Source of the DNA: CAIOZW01 sp049318845
Lineage (GTDB): Bacteria; Acidobacteriota; Blastocatellia; RBC074
Length of the DNA stretch: 13,656 nucleotides
Assembly (NCBI GenBank): GCA_049318845.1
Contig: JBMOFH010000085.1
Coordinates: 1-13,656, forward strand
Direction of reading: 5' to 3'
The notes beneath the pieces were generated by a model. It did not search any database. It had not been told where the DNA came from and saw only the letters and a program-made list of their open reading frames with translations. Made by a program: the position numbers and the translations under genes. The number at the start of each line of letters is the position of its first letter. Position 1 is the first letter of the stretch. This document shows positions 1 through 9,313 of this stretch, in pieces.

Positions 1-180
1 CCGGCCGGACAGGCACGGGCGATGATGGAGTTTGGCTCACCGGCGATCGACTGGGTCAGCCTGGCACGTGGGCTTGGCGTCCCGGCAGTCAGTGTCGCGA
101 CCGCTGAGGATCTGGTCACGGCGCTCGAGCGCGCGCTTGCTGAGCCGGGGCCATTTCTGATCGATGCGGTTCTCTCCTGA
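1..180 (+). CDS. C-terminal end of a thiamine-diphosphate enzyme, acetolactate synthase large-subunit type (partial)
   Basis: The open frame enters from the left edge and stops at TGA 178-180, leaving 59 residues. The sequence contains PAIDWVSLARGLGVPAVSV, then a helical stretch and EPGPFLIDAVL. This is the usual end of the C-terminal ThDP-binding domain in acetolactate synthase and benzoylformate decarboxylase-like enzymes, where a 'D(F/W)xxLAxxxGvxa' segment precedes a closing 'gPxlIev' strand. Family knowledge: these enzymes decarboxylate 2-oxo acids and may ligate or release the product. The catalytic glutamate and the GDG...N cofactor motif lie outside the window, so the substrate cannot be set. 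The gap to the acyl-CoA dehydrogenase is only 44 nt on the same strand, so co-transcription is likely. Both could act in one carboxylic-acid catabolic route, which is inference. The GC-rich codon use matches the neighbours. Confidence 0.8.
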   Translation, partial: PAGQARAMMEFGSPAIDWVSLARGLGVPAVSVATAEDLVTALERALAEPGPFLIDAVLS

Positions 181-224
181 TTGCCAATTACGGCAACTGG
201 TCCATCAATCGAATCTCGAGATCG

Positions 225-1433
225 ATGATCATGAATCCTGAACTCACTGAACGGGCAATACAACTCCACCGCCGGCTGACGCAATTTATGGCCGACTTTA
301 TTTATCCAAATGAGTCGACATATCGTCAACAGGTCGGGGAGGGTGAACGATGGAAGGTTCTGCCAATAGTCGAGGAGCTGAAGTCCCGCGCCCGTGAAGC
401 GTCTCTCTGGAATCTCTTTCTGCCGGAGAGTGAGTATGGCCCGGGGCTGACAAATCATGAGTACGCGCCATTGTGCGAAGTCATGGGCCGTGTCACTTGG
501 GCGCCAGAGGTCTTCAACTGCTCGGCGCCCGATACCGGAAACATGGAAGTACTTGTCAGGTACGGCAGCCCGGAGCAGAAAGAGCGCTGGTTGGAACCGT
601 TGCTCGATGGCCGGATCCGTTCCTGCTTCGCGATGACTGAACCGGATGTTGCATCCTCGGATGCGACCAATATCCAGGCTTCGATCGTCCGCGACGGAGA
701 CCATTACGTCATCGATGGCCGCAAGTGGTGGACTTCCGGTGCGGGAGATCCGCGCTGCCGCGTCGCGATATTTATGGGACGAACAGCACCATCCGCACCG
801 CGTCACCTCCAGCAGTCGATGATCCTTGTTCCGCTCGATGCACCGGGGGTGACGGTGAAGCGGCAACTCGGCATCTTCGGTTACGATGACGCTCCTCACG
901 GCCACGCCGAGATTACCTTCGAGCGAGTCCGGGTTCCAGTCGCCAATATTCTGCTCGGGGAGGGGCGTGGTTTTGAGATTGCGCAGGGACGCCTTGGCCC
1001 GGGGCGCATTCATCATTGCATGCGGCTGATCGGCCTCGCTGAACGAGCGCTTGAATCGATGTGCCGTCGCGCCGCGTCACGAGTCGCCTTTGGTCGACCG
1101 CTCGCCGCGATGGGCTCGATCCGTCACGATATCGCACTATCACGGATCGAGATCGACCAGGCGCGACTGCTGGTCTTGAAAGCTGCGCGGATGATGGATA
1201 CCATTGGTAACAAGGCGGCGCGTCAGGAGATTGCCATGATCAAGGTGGTTGCACCGGCGATGGCACAGCGTATTATCGATCGTGCCATACAGGTTCACGG
1301 CGCGGCTGGTGTCAGCGCTGACTTTCATCTTGCCGCCGATTGGGCGGCGGCCCGAACCCTTCGTCTGGCCGATGGACCGGACGAGGTTCACCTTGAATCG
1401 ATCGCCAGACTTGAGCTGAAAAGACATGAGTGA
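225..1433 (+). CDS. Acyl-CoA dehydrogenase family protein (FAD flavoprotein)
   Basis: The protein is 402 residues, the usual size for the family. Landmarks in order: helical N-terminal domain (about 1-130), the flavin/substrate signature FAMTEPDVASSDATN (135-149), GRKWWTSGA (165-173) in the beta domain, then RVAFGRPL (286-293), QVHGAAGVS (356-364) and ADGPDEVH (382-389) in the C-terminal helical domain. E387 sits where the catalytic base lies in ACAD10/ACAD11-like members. Family knowledge: the enzyme removes alpha-beta hydrogens from an acyl-CoA and passes electrons to electron-transfer flavoprotein in the cytoplasm. The WWTSGA and DGPDEVH forms resemble the ACAD10/11 branch rather than short-chain dehydrogenases; the substrate is not readable. 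A second ATG at 231 is better spaced from a weak GAG at 218-220, so the true start may be two codons later. The end overlaps the next gene by 8 nt (ATGAGTGA), suggesting translational coupling. Confidence 0.93.
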   Translation: MIMNPELTERAIQLHRRLTQFMADFIYPNESTYRQQVGEGERWKVLPIVEELKSRAREASLWNLFLPESEYGPGLTNHEYAPLCEVMGRVTWAPEVFNCSAPDTGNMEVLVRYGSPEQKERWLEPLLDGRIRSCFAMTEPDVASSDATNIQASIVRDGDHYVIDGRKWWTSGAGDPRCRVAIFMGRTAPSAPRHLQQSMILVPLDAPGVTVKRQLGIFGYDDAPHGHAEITFERVRVPVANILLGEGRGFEIAQGRLGPGRIHHCMRLIGLAERALESMCRRAASRVAFGRPLAAMGSIRHDIALSRIEIDQARLLVLKAARMMDTIGNKAARQEIAMIKVVAPAMAQRIIDRAIQVHGAAGVSADFHLAADWAAARTLRLADGPDEVHLESIARLELKRHE

Positions 1434-2055
1434 GTACCTCAAAATAGATCGGATCTGCGTCTTTTGCGGATCGAGCCCGGGGAGTCGGCCAATTTATCGC
1501 GATGTCGCGATCGAGCTTGGACAGGAGCTGGCCGCCCGCCAAATCGCACTCGTCTATGGTGGGGGCGGCGTTGGAATTATGGGCGTTATTGCCGATGCCG
1601 TCCTTGCCGCCGGTGGCGAAGCTTACGGAGTGATCCCCAACGGACTTGCCTCGAAAGAGGTTGCTCATCCCGCTCTGACACAACTCGAAGTCGTTGGCAC
1701 CATGCACGAGCGAAAAGCGCGTATGGCAGACCTCGCGGACGCTTTTCTTGCCCTCCCGGGTGGAATGGGAACCTTTGACGAGCTCTTCGAGATCCTGACC
1801 TGGGCCCAGCTTGGCATTCATCGCAAGCCGATCGGACTACTCAATGTCGATCACTACTTCGATCCACTTCTCAAGATGGTCGAACACGCGGTCAGGGAGG
1901 GATTCGTCTCCCCCACACACCGTCAACTTCTTATCGTTGCCGACACGATCGATGAATGGTTCTCACTGCTGGCCCAAACAGCCAGAATTGCAGCTCAAGA
2001 GCCACCCTCATCCCCGACCCGCCCAGGCAGCTGGATGGGGATGGACGAGATCTGA
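1426..2055 (+). CDS. LOG-family (TIGR00730) nucleotide 5'-monophosphate phosphoribohydrolase
   Basis: The 209-residue protein opens with the Rossmann strand ICVFCGSSPG (10-19) and has the glycine-rich LVYGGGGVGIMG (42-53). It carries both family signatures: the MHERK box (93-97) and PGGMGTFDE (111-119), the PGGxGTxxE motif with its catalytic glutamate. This is the 'lysine decarboxylase-like' fold. Family knowledge: bacterial and plant LOG proteins cleave the N-glycosidic bond of nucleoside 5'-monophosphates, giving free base and ribose 5-phosphate. Plant enzymes activate cytokinins this way, while most bacterial copies act on AMP-like or damaged nucleotides. No lysine decarboxylase activity should be assumed. 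The start codon lies inside the dehydrogenase reading frame. The tail (about 195-209, PPSSPTRPGSWMGMDEI) is proline/serine-rich, looks disordered and extends past the conserved fold. Function within this operon is unclear. Confidence 0.92.
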   Translation: MSEYLKIDRICVFCGSSPGSRPIYRDVAIELGQELAARQIALVYGGGGVGIMGVIADAVLAAGGEAYGVIPNGLASKEVAHPALTQLEVVGTMHERKARMADLADAFLALPGGMGTFDELFEILTWAQLGIHRKPIGLLNVDHYFDPLLKMVEHAVREGFVSPTHRQLLIVADTIDEWFSLLAQTARIAAQEPPSSPTRPGSWMGMDEI

Positions 2056-2091
2056 TTTGTCGTCGCCACCACAATCTCCGGAAATAAAGCA

Positions 2092-4596
2092 ATGTCATTG
2101 ATACATCCAGAAGACGTCGCCAATCACCCCGGTTCTGATTCCTTCAATGGTGAGGATATCCGGACTGGCCTGAAAGTCGAAACACTCCAGCGGGCGATCG
2201 TCGATAACCTGTTCTACACACAGGGTCGACTCCCGGAATTTGCGACCAGTCATCACTGGTATATGGCACTTGCCCTGACAGTCAGGGATCGGATGCTTGA
2301 TCGCTGGGTCCGGACCGCGAGGCGAATGGTTCGCCAGCGCGCGAAGATGGTCAGCTATCTCTCGGCTGAATTTCTGATGGGGCCGCAGCTCGGCAACAAT
2401 CTGATCAACCTTGGAATATACGACGAGGCTCGTAAGGCGGTCGAGAACCTCGGACTCAGCCTCGACAAGCTCGAGGATCAGGAAGAGGAGCCAGGGCTCG
2501 GAAACGGCGGACTTGGACGGCTCGCCGCCTGCTACCTCGATTCCATGACGACGCTCGAAGTTCCGGCAACCGGCTATGGCATCCGTTACGAATTCGGAAT
2601 CTTTGATCAGCAGCTTCGCGATGGCTGGCAGATCGAGCGTACAGATAAGTGGCTCCAGTTTGGGAACCCCTGGGAGATTCCGCGCCCCGAGATCAATTAC
2701 TATGTCCAGTTTGGCGGCCGGACTGAAAGCTACTACGATTCCGATTTCAAATATCGTGTCCGGTGGGTTCCGGAACGAATGGTCAAGGGCGTCGCTTACG
2801 ATACTCCAATCCCCGGCTATCATGTCGGCATGACCAATCAATTGCGGCTCTGGAAGGCGGAGGCAGTCGAGTCGTTCGATTTTGACGCCTTCAATACCGG
2901 TGATTACGATCGGGCCGTTCTCGATAAGATCACCTCGGAGAATCTGACCAAGGTCCTCTATCCCAACGACAACATCAGTCAGGGCAAGCAGCTTCGTCTC
3001 GAGCAGCAGTACTTCTTCGTCTCCTGCTCGCTGCGTGACATGATCCGGAAGTGCCAGAATCTTGGATATCCGCTGGCGCGGTTTCACGACTTCTTCGCCG
3101 TCCAGCTCAACGACACTCATCCCTCGATCGCGGTTGCCGAACTGATGCGACTGCTGATCGATGAGCACGAGATGAAGTGGGAGGAGGCGTGGGAGGTTAC
3201 GCGCGCCGCGCTCGGCTATACCAACCACACACTGCTTCCGGAAGCGCTCGAGAAATGGCCGCTGCCTCTATTTTCACGCGTTCTTCCACGCCATCTCGAC
3301 ATCATTTATGAGATCAATCGACGTTTTCTGGAGCAGGTAAATACACGATTCCCAAGTGATAAGGATCGGCTTCGTCGGATGTCACTGATCGACGAGTCGG
3401 GGGAGAAGTCGATTCGGATGGCCCATCTGGCGGTGGTTGGAAGCCACGCTGTCAACGGTGTCGCGCAACTCCACACAGAGCTTCTCAAGCGGGAGGTTCT
3501 TCACGATTTTCACGAGTTCTCCCCTGAAATCTTTCACAATGTCACGAATGGGGTCACGCCAAGACGATGGGTGCTCTACTCCAATCCCGAACTGGCGGCG
3601 CTCATCACCAGTCGGATCGGTGACAAGTGGATCCGGAACCCGGAGGAGGAGCTGCCACGGATCGAAGCCTTTGCGCGTGATGACGATTTTCAGCGGGCAT
3701 GGCGCGGAATCAAGCGCCGGAACAAGGAGCGACTGGCCCGGATCATCAACGACCGGACGGGGCTCCGGATCGACCCTGACTCGCTCTTCGATATACAGGT
3801 CAAGCGGATTCACGAATACAAGCGGCAGCACCTCAATGTGCTCCATCTGATCACACATTACTGGCGGCTGAAGACCGATTCACGGGCCGATTTCAACCCG
3901 CGGACCTTTATTTTCGCGGGGAAGGCCGCCCCCGGCTATGAGATGGCAAAGCTGATCATCAAGCTGATAACTTCCGTCGCCGATGTCATCAACCACGATC
4001 CGGCGGTGCGGGATCGTCTCAAGGTCGTCTTTCTGCCCGATTTCAATGTCAAGAATGCGCAGCCAATCTATCCGGCGGCAGATCTTTCCGAACAGATCTC
4101 AACTGCCGGCAAGGAGGCATCCGGAACCGGTAACATGAAGTTTGCGATGAACGGTGCGCTGACCATTGGAACACTCGATGGCGCCAATATCGAGATTCGT
4201 GACGCGGTTGGAGCGGAGAACTTCTTTCTCTTCGGACTCTCGTCTGATGAGGTCGTCGAATGGCGCACCCGCGGCTACAAGCCGCGTGACCTCTATCACG
4301 GCGACGAACTGCTTCGTGATGTGATCAACCTGATCGGAACCGGATTCTTCTCGCCAGACAACCGCGATCTCTTTCAGCCGCTCGTCGATTCACTTCTGGG
4401 CCATGACGACTTTATGCTGCTGGCCGACTACGCTTCCTACATTGAATGCCAGAAAAATGTATGTCGCACCTACGCCGACCGATCGAAATGGACAGAGATG
4501 TCTATTCTCAACGCGGCACGGGTCGGAGGTTTCTCGTCTGATCGGTCGATCAGAGACTATTGCAGGGATATCTGGGATGTGACGCCGATAAAATAG
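2092..4596 (+). CDS. glgP: Glycogen/starch/alpha-glucan phosphorylase
   Basis: At 834 residues this is a full-length GT35 alpha-glucan phosphorylase of the E. coli/animal type. The N-terminal half contains YLSAEFLMG and the loop GLGNGGLGR (135-143). The C-terminal half contains RIHEYKRQHLN, PAADLSEQISTAGKEASGTG and the pyridoxal-phosphate motif GTGNMKFAMNGALTIGTLDG, whose Schiff-base lysine is K683. Family knowledge: the cytoplasmic enzyme phosphorolyses terminal alpha-1,4 links of glycogen or maltodextrins to glucose 1-phosphate, using the PLP phosphate as acid/base. No obvious deletion or missing catalytic residue is seen. The ATG at 2092 follows LOG by 36 nt with only a weak GGAAAT upstream. 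It is the last gene of the plus-strand row and ends before a strong hairpin. No glycogen synthase or branching enzyme lies in the window, so regulation cannot be inferred. Substrate choice between glycogen and maltodextrin is unresolved. Confidence 0.97.
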   Translation: MSLIHPEDVANHPGSDSFNGEDIRTGLKVETLQRAIVDNLFYTQGRLPEFATSHHWYMALALTVRDRMLDRWVRTARRMVRQRAKMVSYLSAEFLMGPQLGNNLINLGIYDEARKAVENLGLSLDKLEDQEEEPGLGNGGLGRLAACYLDSMTTLEVPATGYGIRYEFGIFDQQLRDGWQIERTDKWLQFGNPWEIPRPEINYYVQFGGRTESYYDSDFKYRVRWVPERMVKGVAYDTPIPGYHVGMTNQLRLWKAEAVESFDFDAFNTGDYDRAVLDKITSENLTKVLYPNDNISQGKQLRLEQQYFFVSCSLRDMIRKCQNLGYPLARFHDFFAVQLNDTHPSIAVAELMRLLIDEHEMKWEEAWEVTRAALGYTNHTLLPEALEKWPLPLFSRVLPRHLDIIYEINRRFLEQVNTRFPSDKDRLRRMSLIDESGEKSIRMAHLAVVGSHAVNGVAQLHTELLKREVLHDFHEFSPEIFHNVTNGVTPRRWVLYSNPELAALITSRIGDKWIRNPEEELPRIEAFARDDDFQRAWRGIKRRNKERLARIINDRTGLRIDPDSLFDIQVKRIHEYKRQHLNVLHLITHYWRLKTDSRADFNPRTFIFAGKAAPGYEMAKLIIKLITSVADVINHDPAVRDRLKVVFLPDFNVKNAQPIYPAADLSEQISTAGKEASGTGNMKFAMNGALTIGTLDGANIEIRDAVGAENFFLFGLSSDEVVEWRTRGYKPRDLYHGDELLRDVINLIGTGFFSPDNRDLFQPLVDSLLGHDDFMLLADYASYIECQKNVCRTYADRSKWTEMSILNAARVGGFSSDRSIRDYCRDIWDVTPIK

Positions 4597-4616
4597 CATC
4601 GATTTGCCCGGAGAGA

Positions 4617-4650
4617 TACCAGAGGAGCCAAGACTGGCTCCTCTGGTTCT
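4617..4650. terminator. Convergent hairpin terminator between glgP and the OPT gene
   Basis: A perfect 12-bp stem pairs CCAGAGGAGCCA (4619-4630) with TGGCTCCTCTGG (4635-4646) around the loop AGAC, with one further A-T pair outside. It starts 22 nt after the glgP stop and ends 20 nt before the minus-strand OPT stop. On the plus strand it is followed by TTCTTA; on the minus strand by TATCTCT. The tails are short of a classic U run, but position and stem strength fit a shared bidirectional terminator. Confidence 0.8.
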
Positions 4651-4666
4651 TAGAGGCTCTGAAGGC

Positions 4667-7009
<2,343 letters not shown>

Positions 7010-7016
7010 AGAGATT

Positions 7017-7023
7017 CCTCCTC
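7017..7023 (-). promoter_or_regulatory. Strong Shine-Dalgarno of the OPT gene
   Basis: On the minus strand GAGGAGG is followed by a 7-nt spacer (AATCTCT) and ATG. It fixes the OPT start at 7009 and supports efficient independent translation inside a two-gene transcript. Confidence 0.85.
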
Positions 7024-7077
7024 GACTGTTGGTCAGATTTTTAGATCAATTTGTATGGGACGGAGATTGAAAGCCAG

Positions 7078-7497
7078 TCAGATTGTCCGGCTTTCGGAGA
7101 TCATCTGCAATTGCCAATCGGCATTCTCAAACGCTTCGACCAGCTTTTCCAGCTCGGCCGCGCTCTTTTTACCACCAATTTCCGGCCAAACCTCGGAATA
7201 GTCGAGCACACAGACCGTACAACCCGTACCGCAACACTCCGGCGCCGGCTCCGCTTCGGTCATTGTCCGATCGGCTTTGGCTGTGGCCAATTCTGCCAAC
7301 TCTGGCAATTTTGCCAATTCTGGCAATTCTGGCAATTCTGGCAATTCTGGCAATTTTGATTCCGGTCTCCAGTAGTCGTCACCGCAATCGAGAACGCACA
7401 CCGCGCAGCCGGATCCGCAGCAGGGCGGTGCTGGCTCGCCATTCTGATCGACCTGATCCCTGATCGGTTCGGACTCTTTTTCGTTCCTGTCGTTCAA
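7078..7497 (-). CDS. Small cysteine-rich protein with two oxidoreductase-like (CCxxxCxxC) modules joined by a Leu-Pro-Glu repeat
   Basis: Two near-identical cysteine modules are visible: PAPPCCGSGCAVCVLD and PAPECCGTGCTVCVLD. Each resembles the short 'oxidoreductase-like' domain (PF09791) with its Pro-rich lead, CCGSGC and CVxD. Between them sits a repetitive acidic linker of LPE/LAE/LAK triplets, and a charged helix (KKSAAELEKLVEAFENADW) ends the protein. The start is TTG at 7497: GGAGGAGA (7504-7511) lies six bases upstream. The frame stays open to a TTG at 7548, but that TTG is the first part of a -35 box, so the longer 156-residue form is unlikely; the protein is 139 residues. No signal peptide or membrane segment is seen, so it is probably cytoplasmic. 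Family knowledge: the domain's biochemical role is poorly defined. The eight cysteines suggest metal or redox chemistry, which is inference. It lies 68 nt upstream of the OPT transporter and is likely its operon partner. Confidence 0.75.
   Translation of the reverse strand: MNDRNEKESEPIRDQVDQNGEPAPPCCGSGCAVCVLDCGDDYWRPESKLPELPELPELPELAKLPELAELATAKADRTMTEAEPAPECCGTGCTVCVLDYSEVWPEIGGKKSAAELEKLVEAFENADWQLQMISESRTI
7282..7353. repeat. 9-bp minisatellite inside the cysteine-rich gene
   Basis: Units of TTCTGGCAA repeat head to tail. Four perfect copies occupy 7318-7353. Three degenerate copies (TTCTGCCAA, CTCTGGCAA, TTTTGCCAA) fill 7291-7317, and a further decayed unit may lie at 7282-7290. On the minus strand each unit reads TTG CCA GAA, Leu-Pro-Glu. 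The array is in frame, so copy number changes would lengthen or shorten the linker without a frameshift. The perfect copies at one end suggest recent expansion. Confidence 0.95.
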
Positions 7498-7503
7498 CGC
7501 AGA

Positions 7504-7511
7504 TCTCCTCC
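7504..7511 (-). promoter_or_regulatory. Shine-Dalgarno deciding the TTG start of the cysteine-rich gene
   Basis: Minus-strand GGAGGAGA, then TCTGCG, then TTG (7495-7497). This near-perfect site with 6-nt spacing favours the 139-residue product over the longer frame beginning upstream at 7548. Confidence 0.85.
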
Positions 7512-7518
7512 AGTCGCC

Positions 7519-7548
7519 AATATAGTTAATTGTCGATCCAACTGTCAA
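7519..7548 (-). promoter_or_regulatory. Sigma-70-type promoter of the cysteine-rich/OPT unit
   Basis: Reading the minus strand, a consensus TTGACA (-35, 7548-7543) is followed by 18 nt and TATATT (-10, 7524-7519). The expected start point is near 7511-7513, placing the Shine-Dalgarno almost at the 5' end of the mRNA, so the leader would be very short. The consensus quality suggests strong basal expression. The -35 TTG is what makes the open frame look 17 codons longer than it probably is. Confidence 0.75.
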
Positions 7549-7552
7549 TAAA

Positions 7553-7586
7553 CAGGCTGAAACAGCCTGTCGGCTATTTCAGCCTG
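7553..7586. promoter_or_regulatory. Three-armed inverted repeat in the divergent intergenic region
   Basis: CAGGCTG (7553-7559) can pair with CAGCCTG (7563-7569) across AAA. The longer CAGGCTGAAA (7553-7562) can instead pair perfectly with TTTCAGCCTG (7577-7586). The first arm therefore has two mutually exclusive partners. It begins five bases upstream of the -35 box of the minus-strand promoter and about 50 nt upstream of the rnpB -10. It may be an operator, or a remnant terminator/attenuator; no long T run adjoins it. Confidence 0.5.
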
Positions 7587-7631
7587 GCTGGTATTTTCGT
7601 TCAGGGTGGGCACGGTGGAGAAGATTCTTTG

Positions 7632-7640
7632 TGCTATAAT
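7632..7640 (+). promoter_or_regulatory. Extended -10 promoter of rnpB
   Basis: TGC TATAAT (7632-7640) is a perfect -10 hexamer with the TG dinucleotide of an extended -10 element. No convincing -35 is present 16-18 nt upstream, as expected for extended -10 promoters. A start at about 7648-7650 lies just before the first strand of RNase P helix P1. Confidence 0.8.
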
Positions 7641-7647
7641 TCCGGCC

Positions 7648-8095
<448 letters not shown>

Positions 8096-8118
8096 TCTTA
8101 TTATATTTTTTTGTTTTC
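8096..8118 (+). terminator. T-rich tract after rnpB, possible transcription end
   Basis: Directly after the 3' strand of P1 the sequence becomes strongly T-rich, with seven consecutive T before TGTTTT. No separate local GC-rich hairpin precedes it, so if it terminates it would rely on folded RNase P RNA or another factor. Readthrough into the TPR gene, which starts 28 nt later, is possible. Confidence 0.4.
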
Positions 8119-8145
8119 GTCGGTACTCAAATTAACGAGCAAAAG

Positions 8146-8802
8146 ATGAAATACGGATTTCTTGGTTCAAAGACGGCATTTACCGTGATTGGTCTCATCC
8201 TTGGCCTCTATGGCGGGTTCAAGATCGCCAACAGCCAGCATCGACTCCTGATCGAGAAGGATTTGAACCGTTCGATCGCCGGTGTGACGGGCGGTGCCAA
8301 CGGTGGAGCGGCTGACCAGAATGGTGCGATCGAGCAGACACGTCAGATCATCGATAAGGCGCGGACGAACCCGCAGGATATCGAGGCGCAGCTCGATGCG
8401 GCAGACCAGTTCATGCAGATCAGTCGGCCCGATCAGGCGCTGCCGTTCCTGCAACAGGCGCACGAGGCCGATCAGAAGGACGCGCGGGTGCTGGCCGGAC
8501 TTGGGATGGCCAATTTTATGACCGGGAAATATCGCGAGGCGATCGACTGGGCCTCCCAGTCACTGGCCATCAATTCAAAGAATCCGGGAGCAACATTTCT
8601 GCTCATCGCCTCTTACATTCGAACAAATCAGAAGCTCGATGAGGCGGAGCGGTTGATCCGCGGACTCGAGGCTGATGGCATCGATCCGGCGATGGTTGGC
8701 AAGGTTCGTGAAGAGCTCGATGCGGCACGCGGAACCAAACCCGGCACACGCACGATGCTCGAGCACGGCCCGGAGGAGAAGAGCCCGGCTACCAGGCCCT
8801 AA
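8146..8802 (+). CDS. Membrane-anchored TPR-repeat protein
   Basis: The 218-residue protein has one N-terminal hydrophobic segment, about residues 10-27 (TAFTVIGLILGLYGGFKI), a Gly/Ala/Asn-rich linker (45-60), then an all-helical region of tetratricopeptide character: about 79-112, 113-146 (MANFMTGKYREAIDWASQSLAIN is a typical TPR) and 147-180. The tail (195-218) is charged and likely disordered. Family knowledge: TPR domains bind partner proteins; many single-pass forms act in envelope assembly, but no specific family is recognised. The frame is open upstream to 8026, but that part overlaps RNase P RNA, so ATG 8146 is chosen although its Shine-Dalgarno is poor (CGAGCAAAAG). It sits 41 nt upstream of the zinc-ribbon gene, which also has an N-terminal anchor, so the two may share a transcript and perhaps a membrane location. 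Confidence 0.8.
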   Translation: MKYGFLGSKTAFTVIGLILGLYGGFKIANSQHRLLIEKDLNRSIAGVTGGANGGAADQNGAIEQTRQIIDKARTNPQDIEAQLDAADQFMQISRPDQALPFLQQAHEADQKDARVLAGLGMANFMTGKYREAIDWASQSLAINSKNPGATFLLIASYIRTNQKLDEAERLIRGLEADGIDPAMVGKVREELDAARGTKPGTRTMLEHGPEEKSPATRP

Positions 8803-8843
8803 CCTCTTCCCGAACCGAACGCTATTCGGAGACGAGATCCGCC

Positions 8844-9125
8844 TTGATCTACAAACTATTTATCGCCCTTTTCCTCTTCGCCTTTGTCGTCTATGTCTTA
8901 AAGGCGATTGCCCGTCTCCGGTTTTTCATCAACGGAACGATGGGTGATGTCCGCAAGCTTCGCGAACAGTTGGGCGGGGCGAGCGGGGCGAGCGGAGGGC
9001 CTGAAATGGTGCGGTGTCCCGGTTGTGGTGCCTTTGTCGCCGCGCGGGAAGCGGTTACCATCAGGTCGCGCAAGATTTCGCAGAGCTACTGTTCGACCGA
9101 GTGCCTCCAGCGGCACATAAAATAG
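8844..9125 (+). CDS. Small membrane-anchored zinc-ribbon protein
   Basis: The 93-residue protein has an N-terminal membrane segment (about 4-20), a basic/charged stretch, a GASGASGG linker (45-52), and a four-cysteine ribbon: C58 and C61 in RCPGCGAF, C83 and C87 in YCSTEC. The pattern CPxCGxfVxxxEA...YCSxeC occurs in small conserved proteins of many bacteria, some annotated as PP0621-like; their role is not established. Zn binding is inferred from the cysteine spacing. The start is TTG at 8844: no in-frame ATG precedes the membrane segment, and GGAG (8828-8831) is a rather distant Shine-Dalgarno. The linker DNA is a short direct repeat (GCGGGGCGA twice, near 8976-8993). It probably follows the TPR gene in one operon. 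Confidence 0.78.
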   Translation: MIYKLFIALFLFAFVVYVLKAIARLRFFINGTMGDVRKLREQLGGASGASGGPEMVRCPGCGAFVAAREAVTIRSRKISQSYCSTECLQRHIK

Positions 9126-9313
9126 TGGCGCGCCGTCACGGGCCGTTCACAGGGCCCGCTCGACGTCAGGCACTGTTGCGTTTACGACGCATCGAGAGCA
9201 TATAGAGAACTACGATCACGTAGTCGGTACCTTCAACGAGCACTAATCAATTCAAACTCCAATTCTGATGGCTTTCCGGACCCGGAACAGACATCGGGGG
9301 CGGTTATATTTAT
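9126..9313. other. Intergenic region with two small hairpins upstream of the PSCyt operon
   Basis: No coding sequence is supported here. CGGGCC (9139-9144) can pair with GGCCCG (9153-9158) across 8 nt; it may be a weak end signal for the zinc-ribbon transcript but lacks a T run. ACTACG (9209-9214) pairs with CGTAGT (9219-9224) around ATCA and forms an imperfect palindrome that could be an operator. A poor promoter candidate is TTGCGT (9176-9181) with CATATA (9199-9204). The downstream gene must be expressed from somewhere in this gap or by readthrough. Confidence 0.5.

Noticed and set aside
1312..1821. Minus-strand frame across the dehydrogenase/LOG junction
   Set aside because: It is antisense to two well-supported genes, with no motif or ribosome site.
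1426..2055. Annotation as lysine decarboxylase
   Set aside because: PGGxGTxxE proteins were historically given this name, but the family acts on nucleotide monophosphates.
2095..3228. Long open frame of 377 codons on the minus strand
   Set aside because: It lies wholly antisense to glgP, has no recognisable motif and reflects the codon bias of the real gene.
7282..7353. Short regular repeats considered as a CRISPR array
   Set aside because: Units are 9 bp, contiguous and without spacers, and lie inside a coding frame.
7051..7359. Plus-strand frame ending in repeated Trp-Gln-Phe
   Set aside because: It is the antisense reading of the Leu-Pro-Glu minisatellite; the minus strand has the promoter, ribosome site and conserved cysteine modules.
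7078..7497. Multi-core RiPP precursor (repeated cysteine cores with repeated linkers)
   Set aside because: No modification enzyme is nearby, and the cores match a known oxidoreductase-like domain. It is not excluded but is unsupported.
7498..7548. N-terminal extension of the cysteine-rich protein from TTG at 7548
   Set aside because: That TTG is part of a consensus -35 (TTGACA) with a matching -10, and a strong Shine-Dalgarno points to TTG 7497 instead.
9139..9158. GC-rich hairpin as a rho-independent terminator after the zinc-ribbon gene
   Set aside because: The stem is only six base pairs with an 8-nt loop and no T run follows.
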